DNA of 64,000 nt. It comes from JADKAV01 sp963769435 (GTDB lineage Bacteria > Actinomycetota > Actinomycetes > S36-B12 > UBA10799). Shown one piece after another: positions 57,984 to 64,000 of this stretch. The stretch is from the NCBI GenBank assembly GCA_963769435.1, contig CAVYLN010000002.1, positions 1,488,001-1,552,000 on the forward strand, given 5' to 3'. How positions within the stretch are numbered: position 1 is the first letter of the stretch; each line of letters opens with the position of its first letter. Below the pieces are notes generated by a model. The model saw only the letters and a program-made list of their open reading frames with translations, made no database searches and was not told where the DNA came from. The translations under genes and the position numbers were made by a program.

Positions 57984-58830
57984 TCAGAAGGTGTCGATGT
58001 TCGGGTCTGCCTCATCCAGCAGGTGCAGGTGTGCTGGGGCGCGATCCACCACGATCCGCGATGTCATCGAAAGGTCCGGTCCCACGTGGATCAGTTCCCC
58101 GGGCTCCAGCATCCGCCAATCCTCCTGGTCGTCGATCCGCTCGCTGGCCACGATCACGACCTCAATCGGCTGCGTCGGCCCGAATCGTGTGCCGGGCCAA
58201 CGACGACTGTGCCTGGATCGCCCCGTCCGATGGATCGATGCGGCGCCGGGCCACATGCAGAGCGCGCTGGTCCGGGTAGCGCAGAGCCCAGAGGTCGCCG
58301 GGGGTCGCCACCAGGCAGTTAAGGGAGTACATGGGCACGGTCTCGGCCAGCCATGTCGCCGCCGCGGTCACGCCCGCGCCCACATCGCCGTCGTGGTCGG
58401 CGGTGAACTTCGCGATCAGCGCCGCGAAACGCTCCGAGTCGGTCTGGCCATGGACCCGCGACATGTAGCTCCCAAGTTCCGCCTCCACGGCGGGCAGGTC
58501 CCCGAAACCACCGTTGTGCGCAACTATCAGGCCGTCGATCTCGAACGGATGCGTGTTGGCGAGGGTGTCGTGTCCTGCCGTGGCGGCGCGGATGTGGGTG
58601 ATCAGGGTTCGAGCGGCGACGGACTTCGCCTCCGCGGTGAAGGCGGCGTCGGAGAACGCGCTGCGGGGTTGCTTGTCGAGGTGGGCGACACCGTCCGCGC
58701 CGAACCAGCCGATGCCCGTGCCGTCTGGGTTGCGGTGGCTCTCCCGCAGCACGCTGTCCGGCGCGTCCACGAGCCAGTAGTCGACGTGGACCTCGTCAGT
58801 CCCGGCATTGATCCCGAACAAGCGGCACAT
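57984..58830 (-). CDS. Class II glutamine amidotransferase (frameshifted)
   Basis: N-terminal nucleophile amidotransferase of the YafJ/EgtC type, about 281 residues. Cys2 after Met (MCRLFGINAGT) is the nucleophile; THIRAAT and VAHNGGFGDL form the glutamine pocket. The reading frame shifts near 58195 by one base; the C-terminus continues PIEVVIVASERIDDQEDWRMLEPGELIHV, the family end. The acceptor is unknown. Confidence 0.87.
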
Positions 58831-58977
58831 GCCACCAGTCTGGCGCGTCCCACAGGGCTGTCGCTTCCCTCGCCGCGGAGCGAAGGGACCGGGTCAGCCC
58901 TACCGCCGGACGGGAGCGCTCCCGGCTGCCCTTGGGACCGGCCCCGGTTGCACGCCGGGACTGGGGTCGGACTCCAG

Positions 58978-59067
58978 TGTCCGGTTCTGCATGATGATCA
59001 AGTCCATTTCCCCCTCGCCCCGCACGGACAGTCCCCACGCCGCATGATCATCATGCAGAACCGGACA
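58978..59067. repeat. Intergenic inverted repeat, family B, copy 2 (perfect arms)
   Basis: Perfect arms of 22-23 bp (58978-59000 and 59045-59067) containing CCGGTTCTGCATGATGATCA around a 44-bp spacer. It shares TCTGCATGATGATCA with the copy at 51646-51723. It lies in the gene-free gap between the amidotransferase and acyl-CoA dehydrogenase genes. Confidence 0.88.
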
Positions 59068-59413
59068 TGACCGGCCCGGCACCAAGGTTCACCGGGGCCC
59101 GCACGACCCCGATGGTGAAGGTCCGGCGTCCCTGGGGGCGCCGTGAGGTGAAGGTTCCGGCACATTTCGGTGGAGGGAGCGTTGCAGTCGCCCTCGCATC
59201 ATTCCGCGACGTTACGCAGCGAAATAGGCTGGGAGAGTCCGAGGGAGGCGAGTTGCATGTCCCCACAGCCATGGGCGGTCGCCGTCGGATGCTTCGTGAC
59301 AGGTGGCCTGGCCGCAACCCGGGTCGCAGAGTTGACCGGGCCCTGAGCGTGGGGTGCTGCGGCCCGGAGGGGGCGCCGCAGCGCCACCGAATCACCCCGA
59401 CGGGGTTGCATAA
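59068..59413. other. Gene-free region upstream of acyl-CoA dehydrogenase
   Basis: About 350 bp with open frames on both strands but no recognisable protein and no credible ribosome site. No tRNA or riboswitch fold stood out. Treated as intergenic. Confidence 0.45.
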
Positions 59414-59452
59414 GTTACCCGTGAGTAGCATTATTAGTTACTGACGGGTAAC
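59414..59452. promoter_or_regulatory. Candidate operator upstream of fadE5-like gene
   Basis: Two inverted arms, GTTACCCGTGAGTAG and TTACTGACGGGTAAC, are separated by a short AT-rich spacer and match at most positions (GTTACCCGTnAGTA). The AT-rich centre would also contain promoter -10 bases. The form fits a TetR-like fatty-acid-responsive repressor site; the regulator is not in the window. Confidence 0.6.
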
Positions 59453-59499
59453 ACGACCCGCCCCGCCATTGGCGGTGCTTAACACGGGAGCTATCACCG

Positions 59500-61341
59500 G
59501 TGAGCCACTACAAGAGCAATCTGCGCGACATCGAGTTCAACCTGTTCGAGGTCTTCGGGGGCACTGAGCGAATGGGCCACGCCCCGTTCGAGGACATCGA
59601 CGTAGACACCGCCAAGGACTTCCTCAAGAACACCGAGGCCCTGGCCACCGGCATCCTGTCCGATACCTTCGCGTCGGCCGACCGCAACCCGCCGGTCTAC
59701 GACCCCGCCTCCTACTCCGTGACCATGCCCGAGGACTTCAAGAAGGGCTACCAGGCCCTGATGGACTCCGAGGGCTGGCGCCTGGAGATCCCCGAGGGCC
59801 TCGGCGGCATCAACTGCCCGCCCAGCGTGCGCTGGGCCGTGGCCGAACTCGTGCTCGGCTCGAACCCGGCCGCCTTCATGTACATGTCCGGCCCCGGGTT
59901 CGCCGGCATCCTGTACAACATCGGCAACGAGGACCAGAAGAAGATGTCCGAGCGGATGGTCGAGGGCCAGTGGGGCGCCACCATGGTGCTCACCGAGCCG
60001 GACGCGGGTTCCGACGTCGGGGCCGGGCGGGCCAAGGCGTTCGACAACGGCGACGGCACCTGGCGCATCGAGGGTGTGAAGCGGTTCATCACCTCGGCTG
60101 AGCACGACATGAGCGACAACATCATCCACCTGGTCCTGGCGCGCCCCGAGGGCGTCGAAGGAGTGGGCGGGCCGGGCACCAAGGGTCTGAGCCTGTTCGT
60201 CGTGCCCAAGTACATGTTCGACATCGAGACCGGGGAACTGGGCGAGCGCAACGGCGCATACGTGACCAACGTCGAGAAGAAGATGGGCCTCAAGGTCTCC
60301 ACGACGTGTGAGGTCACGTTCGGCGAGAAGGAGCCGGCCATCGGCTACCTCGTGGGCGACGTGCACGAGGGCATCGCGCAGATGTTCAAGGTCATCGAGT
60401 ACGCCCGCATGATGGTGGGTACGAAGGCCATCGCCACGCTGAGCACCGGCTACCTGAACGCGCTCGACTACGCGAAGAACCGCCTGCAGGGCGCCGACCT
60501 GACCCAGATGCTCGACAAGGCCGCCCCGCGGGTGTCGATCATCCACCACCCGGACGTACGCCGTTCGCTGATGCTTCAGAAGAGTTACGCGGAGGGCATG
60601 CGCGCGTTGGTCATGTACACCGCGATGTGGCAGGACAAGGTCGCTCAGGCCCGGCTCACCGGCGGTGAGGACGACATGGCCGAGCGCATCAACGACCTGC
60701 TGCTGCCGATCGTCAAGGGCGTCGGCTCGGAACGGTCCTACGAGATGCTGGCGCAGTCGCTGCAGACGCTCGGCGGCTCCGGGTACCTGCAGGACTACCC
60801 GATCGAGCAGTACATCCGCGACGCCAAGATCGACACCCTCTACGAGGGGACCACGGCGATCCAGGGTCTCGACTTCTTCTTCCGGAAGATGGTCCGCGAC
60901 CAGTTCCAGGCGATCACGAAGGTGGCCGCGGAGATCACGGAGACCGTGAAGAACACCAGCGACGGCGACCAGCTCGCCGCGGAGCGGGAACTCCTGGGCA
61001 AGGCGCTCGAGGACGTTCAGGGCCTCATCGGCGCACTCGGTGGCTGGGCGATGAACTCCCAGAAGGACGCCCCGGAGATCTACAAGGTCGGCCTCAACAC
61101 CACCCGCCTGCTGATGGCCGTGGGCGACCTGGTGATCGGCTGGCTGCTGCTGCGGCAGGCCGAGGTTGCCACCGCCGCGCTCGAAGCAGGCGCTTCGCCG
61201 AAGGACGTCGAGTTCTACAAGGGCAAGGTCGCGGCAGCCAAGTGGTTCGCGCAGAACCGACTGCCGCTGCTCGCCGGTGAGAAGCTCGCCGCCGAGACGA
61301 CCAACCTGGAGATCATGGAGTTGTCCGAGGACGCCTTCTAG
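59500..61341 (+). CDS. fadE5: Long acyl-CoA dehydrogenase, FadE5-like
   Basis: A 613-residue FAD-dependent acyl-CoA dehydrogenase of the long actinobacterial FadE5 class. From memory of mycobacterial FadE5 it aligns from the first residues (SHYKSN, DVDTA, DRNPPV) to the end (IMELSEDAF). FAD/substrate motifs are MVLTEPDAGSDVGA and RFITS; the C-terminal active region is QTLGGSGYLQDYPIEQYIRDAKI and YEGTTAIQGLDFFFRK. FadE5 enzymes act on a broad range of saturated acyl-CoA lengths in beta-oxidation. GTG start at 59500. Preceded by the palindromic operator. Confidence 0.93.
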   Translation: MSHYKSNLRDIEFNLFEVFGGTERMGHAPFEDIDVDTAKDFLKNTEALATGILSDTFASADRNPPVYDPASYSVTMPEDFKKGYQALMDSEGWRLEIPEGLGGINCPPSVRWAVAELVLGSNPAAFMYMSGPGFAGILYNIGNEDQKKMSERMVEGQWGATMVLTEPDAGSDVGAGRAKAFDNGDGTWRIEGVKRFITSAEHDMSDNIIHLVLARPEGVEGVGGPGTKGLSLFVVPKYMFDIETGELGERNGAYVTNVEKKMGLKVSTTCEVTFGEKEPAIGYLVGDVHEGIAQMFKVIEYARMMVGTKAIATLSTGYLNALDYAKNRLQGADLTQMLDKAAPRVSIIHHPDVRRSLMLQKSYAEGMRALVMYTAMWQDKVAQARLTGGEDDMAERINDLLLPIVKGVGSERSYEMLAQSLQTLGGSGYLQDYPIEQYIRDAKIDTLYEGTTAIQGLDFFFRKMVRDQFQAITKVAAEITETVKNTSDGDQLAAERELLGKALEDVQGLIGALGGWAMNSQKDAPEIYKVGLNTTRLLMAVGDLVIGWLLLRQAEVATAALEAGASPKDVEFYKGKVAAAKWFAQNRLPLLAGEKLAAETTNLEIMELSEDAF

Positions 61342-61353
61342 ACCTCAGCGAGC

Positions 61354-61390
61354 CAGCACCCCGGTTGCCGAACAGGTGGCCGGGGTGCTG
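61354..61390. terminator. Bidirectional terminator after fadE5
   Basis: CAGCACCCCGG (61354-61364) pairs perfectly with CCGGGGTGCTG (61380-61390) around a 15-nt loop. Located 12 bp after the fadE5 stop and before the convergent DUF4333 gene end. Confidence 0.75.
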
Positions 61391-61453
61391 CCGTGTCAGG
61401 GGCGTTGCGGCCGCGACGGGTGTGAGGTGGGCGGGCCGCTGACTGCGGCTACC

Positions 61454-61747
61454 TCACGGAACCTGCAACCACTTGAAGGAGAACGACTTCTGGTTGCCGA
61501 GCTTCACCCTGATCCGGTACTTCGACCCGTTCGCGGCCTTCGCCTTGCAGAAGAAGACCTTGCCCTTCTTCCACTGCTTCTTCGGGCACTTGATCTTGGC
61601 GCGCTGGTTGAACTGGTCGCGCAATTGGCTCTGGATCGCCTCCTGCATGGCCTTGCGCGGGATGGGAGCGGCGTTCGCCGGGGCGGCCATCAGGGGGGCT
61701 CCCACCAGCCCCGCGCTCAGGGAGATCGCTACAACGGACTTGCGCAT
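61454..61747 (-). CDS. Small secreted DUF4333-like protein
   Basis: A 97-residue exported protein: signal peptide (MRKSVVAISLSAGLVGAPLMAAPANA) and a short domain with the DUF4333-type pattern (IKCPKKQWKKGKVFFCKAKAANGSKYRIRV), two Cys likely disulfide-bonded. Function unknown. Confidence 0.75.
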   Translation of the reverse strand: MRKSVVAISLSAGLVGAPLMAAPANAAPIPRKAMQEAIQSQLRDQFNQRAKIKCPKKQWKKGKVFFCKAKAANGSKYRIRVKLGNQKSFSFKWLQVP

Positions 61748-61886
61748 GGTTGACTCCTCGCTCGCGTGTCTGCCTCTCCGACCCTACCCGCGAGACCTCG
61801 CGCTCCGGAACCCCCGCGAACCCGGCGCCCACGACACACGCTCACGGATGCTTGCTCCCCGGAGGTCCCTGAGCCACGTTGGGCAC

Positions 61887-62747
61887 ATGACGAGCACTCC
61901 GCAACAGGGGGACGCAGATCCCGCCGAGCCCCCCGGCCGGACGGGTCCACCCGCGCCAACGTCGTCGGAGTGGCTGCAACGTCGCGCCGCGGCAGCCGTG
62001 CAGAGCGCGGCCGACTTCGACGATTCGAGCCTTGAGTACAGGCGGCTGTTCAGCGAGCTCTGGGGTACGTTCCTGCTGGTGCTGGTCGCCGCCGGAGCCG
62101 GTGTGGTGGGCGCCCAGGCCTTCGGCGGGGACCTGACGCTGGCGATGAAGGCGCTGGCGCCGGGGATGATGGTGATGGGCGTCATCTACTTCATGGGCAC
62201 CATCAGCGGCGCTCACCTCAACCCCGCGGTGACCCTCGCGTTCGCGCTGCGCGGCAACTTCCCGTGGGGGAGAGTGCCGGGCTACCTGATCGCCCAGTTC
62301 CTCGGCGCCACGCTGGCGGCACTGGTCCTGCAGTGGCTCTTCGGCGATGTGATGGCCGGCGGCACGCTACCCGCCGACGGGGTCAGCGCGACCACCGCGA
62401 CCCTGACCGAACTCCTGCTCACCCTGGGTCTGGTCAGCGTCATCCTGGGTACCGCGACGGGCGCCCGCAACATCGGCATCGCCGGTGGCATCGCGGTGGG
62501 CACCTATATCGGCCTGGTGTCAGTCTGGGGCGCTCCGGTGTCCGGGGCCTCGATGAATCCCATGCGCTCGCTGGGCCCGGCCCTGGTCGGCTGGGATCTC
62601 AGCAACTACTGGGTCTACGTGGTCGGTCCCTTGGCCGGAGCGCTGGTCGCCGTCGGATTCGAGACCATTCTGCGGGGCGCCCCCACCAAGGGCGGGGCCC
62701 TGGCGGCGCAAGGTGTGCTGCGCCACGACGATCCCTCGGGAGTATGA
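61887..62747 (+). CDS. MIP family aquaporin-like channel
   Basis: A 286-residue major intrinsic protein with a 60-residue hydrophilic N-terminal extension and six helices. The first constriction motif is canonical (SGAHLNPAVT); the second is NPM instead of NPA (SGASMNPMRSLGPAL). The NPM variant could alter selectivity. Its stop overlaps the ATG of the potassium channel gene, so the two are coupled. Confidence 0.9.
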   Translation: MTSTPQQGDADPAEPPGRTGPPAPTSSEWLQRRAAAAVQSAADFDDSSLEYRRLFSELWGTFLLVLVAAGAGVVGAQAFGGDLTLAMKALAPGMMVMGVIYFMGTISGAHLNPAVTLAFALRGNFPWGRVPGYLIAQFLGATLAALVLQWLFGDVMAGGTLPADGVSATTATLTELLLTLGLVSVILGTATGARNIGIAGGIAVGTYIGLVSVWGAPVSGASMNPMRSLGPALVGWDLSNYWVYVVGPLAGALVAVGFETILRGAPTKGGALAAQGVLRHDDPSGV

Positions 62748-63442
62748 GCATGGCCATGACGCCGCGCGCCGGCACGCGGGCCGCGAACAGGTACGGGTGG
62801 GTGATCATCCTCATCCTCGTCTCCTATGTGACCTCGGTGAGCGCCGACGGATCTCTGGGCATCACCATCGTGATGCTCTTCGAACTCGTGACACTGTGGC
62901 TGGTCTTCTCGGCCTCGGAGTCCTTCCGGGCCCAGCGGATCGTGGGGATCGCCTGCGTGCTGGTCGGGATCGCCGCGGTCGCGACGGCAGTGTTCGGCCA
63001 CGTCTTCGAGGTCGACGCCACTGCCGAGAAGATCATCGCCGTCACAAGCGTGGGTGCCTACCTCATCGCGCCGCTGGTGATCCTGCGCCACCTGATCCGC
63101 CGCCAGGTCGTCGATCAGCGCACGGTGCTCGGGGCGATCGCGATCTACCTGCTGCTCGGCATGACGTTCGCCTTCACCTTCCGGGTGATCGCCCTGCTCC
63201 AGAGCGGACCGTTCTTCGGCGAGGGGGGATCGGGGACGAATGCGGAGTTCCTGTTCTTCAGCTTCATCACGCTGACCACCACCGGGTACGGGAACCTGGT
63301 GCCCGCCACGAACCCCGGACAGTCGATCGCCGTGCTGGAGGCGATCCTCGGGCAACTGTTCCTGGTGACGGCGCTGGCCAAGATCGTCAGCGCCTGGCGC
63401 CTGCCCGGTTCCGCGGCCAGTCCCCCGCCGGCCTCCGAATGA
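62744..63442 (+). CDS. Two-TM-pore potassium channel-like membrane protein
   Basis: A 232-residue protein with several N-terminal helices and a C-terminal pore unit: AIYLLLGMTFAFTFRVIALL, pore helix FLFFSFITLTTTGYGNLVPAT with the TTTGYGN potassium filter, and an inner helix IAVLEAILGQLFLVTALAKIVSAW. No cytoplasmic RCK domain follows. It overlaps the aquaporin gene by 4 bp, suggesting a joint role in ion/water balance. Confidence 0.88.
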   Translation: MSMAMTPRAGTRAANRYGWVIILILVSYVTSVSADGSLGITIVMLFELVTLWLVFSASESFRAQRIVGIACVLVGIAAVATAVFGHVFEVDATAEKIIAVTSVGAYLIAPLVILRHLIRRQVVDQRTVLGAIAIYLLLGMTFAFTFRVIALLQSGPFFGEGGSGTNAEFLFFSFITLTTTGYGNLVPATNPGQSIAVLEAILGQLFLVTALAKIVSAWRLPGSAASPPPASE

Positions 63443-63490
63443 GCATCGGTCACCGGGCACCGACGTCTCAGGTCGGGCAGGCTTGACCCC

Positions 63491-64000
63491 ATGCGTACGC
63501 TCGGTCTGGATTGCGGAGGCTCCGGCATCAAGGGGTCGGTGCTCGACGAGCAGGGTCGCCTGGTCGCCGACCGGATCCGGATCAAGACCCCGTACCCCCT
63601 TCCCCCGGACCGGTTCGTGTCCGTTCTCACAGGCCTCGCGGCCGGGATGCCGGAGTTCGACCGGGTCACGGTGGGCATGCCCGGCATGATCCGACACGGG
63701 GTCGTGATCGTGACCCCCCACTACCCCAATCTGAACGGGCCCTACAGCCGCAAGGATCCCGACCTCGACGCGCAGTGGCGGCAGTGGGACGCCACCGCCG
63801 CTCTCGAGGAAGCCTTCGGCAAACCGGTGCGGGTGCTCAACGACGCCGAGGTCCAAGGCGCCGCGGTGATCGACGGCCAGGGCCTGGAGGTCATGTTCAC
63901 ACTCGGCACCGGTCTGGGATGCGCCGTCTACGACGACGGGGTGCTGGCGCCGCACCTGGAACTGTCGCACGCGCCCGTCCGCAAGGGCCGGACCTACGAC
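63491..64000 (+). CDS. ppgK: ROK-family (polyphosphate) glucokinase, partial
   Basis: The first 170 residues of a sugar kinase cut by the window end. Phosphate-1 loop LGLDCGGSGIKGSVLD, LNDAEVQGAAVIDGQG near the catalytic base, and phosphate-2 GTGLGCAVY are present. The GGSGIKG form and overall length are close to actinobacterial polyphosphate glucokinase, which uses polyP or ATP to make glucose 6-phosphate; a plain ROK glucokinase is the alternative. The glucose released by the alpha-glucosidase would be a substrate. Confidence 0.8.
   Translation, partial: MRTLGLDCGGSGIKGSVLDEQGRLVADRIRIKTPYPLPPDRFVSVLTGLAAGMPEFDRVTVGMPGMIRHGVVIVTPHYPNLNGPYSRKDPDLDAQWRQWDATAALEEAFGKPVRVLNDAEVQGAAVIDGQGLEVMFTLGTGLGCAVYDDGVLAPHLELSHAPVRKGRTYD

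Noticed and set aside
59067..59444. Small ORFs on both strands in the gap before the acyl-CoA dehydrogenase
   Set aside because: No recognisable domain, no ribosome site, and Arg/Pro/Gly-rich composition expected by chance in GC-rich DNA.

Overview
The window is high-GC DNA (about two thirds G+C by eye) with dense, short-spaced genes, frequent GTG starts and many ATGA/GTGA stop-start overlaps. FadE5-type acyl-CoA dehydrogenase, DUF1707, DUF2505, DUF4333 and PucR/CdaR proteins, a MalEFGK sugar operon, polyphosphate enzymes and lipoproteins with Gram-positive-style signals point to an actinobacterium (Actinomycetota). I cannot name the genus. There is no rRNA, CRISPR array, transposase, integrase or prophage; one tRNA (Gly, anticodon CCC) is present.

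Layout. 1-3.7 kb (minus): exopolysaccharide genes (UDP-xylose synthase, polyprenyl glycosylphosphotransferase, GT4 glycosyltransferase); the matching UDP-glucose dehydrogenase lies at 29.8-31 kb. 3.8-6.6 kb: secreted RCC1-repeat protein. 6.6-9.5 kb: fatty acid hydroxylase and a TetR/MFS efflux pair with a double operator. 9.8-15.2 kb: a signalling locus with an OmpR regulator, a canonical H-NOX haem sensor, a degenerate histidine kinase with receiver, and a convergent BarA-type HK-REC-Hpt protein. 15.4-22.8 kb: secreted proteins, tRNA-Gly, small genes. 23-31 kb: a two-component system, an APC transporter, and a TetR-controlled ABC-2 exporter. 31-37 kb: secreted and membrane proteins (GH114-like, PQQ-propeller) and MscL. 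37.5-40.8 kb: a four-gene ABC operon with two NBDs and a TetR regulator. 41-49 kb: maltose-type ABC operon with alpha-glucosidase and a PucR-type regulator upstream. 49-59 kb: HAD hydrolase, Tat lipoprotein, PPK2, ClC channel, PPi-dependent phosphofructokinase, glutamine amidotransferase. 59-64 kb: FadE5 with a candidate operator, aquaporin, potassium channel, and the start of a ROK/polyphosphate glucokinase.

Two things stand out. First, the H-NOX locus looks like a nitric-oxide-responsive phosphorelay in which the sensor is paired with a kinase that has lost its ATP-binding boxes. Second, two families of long intergenic palindromes recur (three copies near 9.6, 17.7 and 41.0 kb; two copies near 51.7 and 59.0 kb).

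Caution: twelve otherwise well-conserved genes are broken by about 25 single-base frameshifts, nearly all reading as one extra base, several in homopolymers. This looks like insertion errors in the assembly rather than biology. I annotate those genes at full length and flag the shifts instead of calling them pseudogenes.
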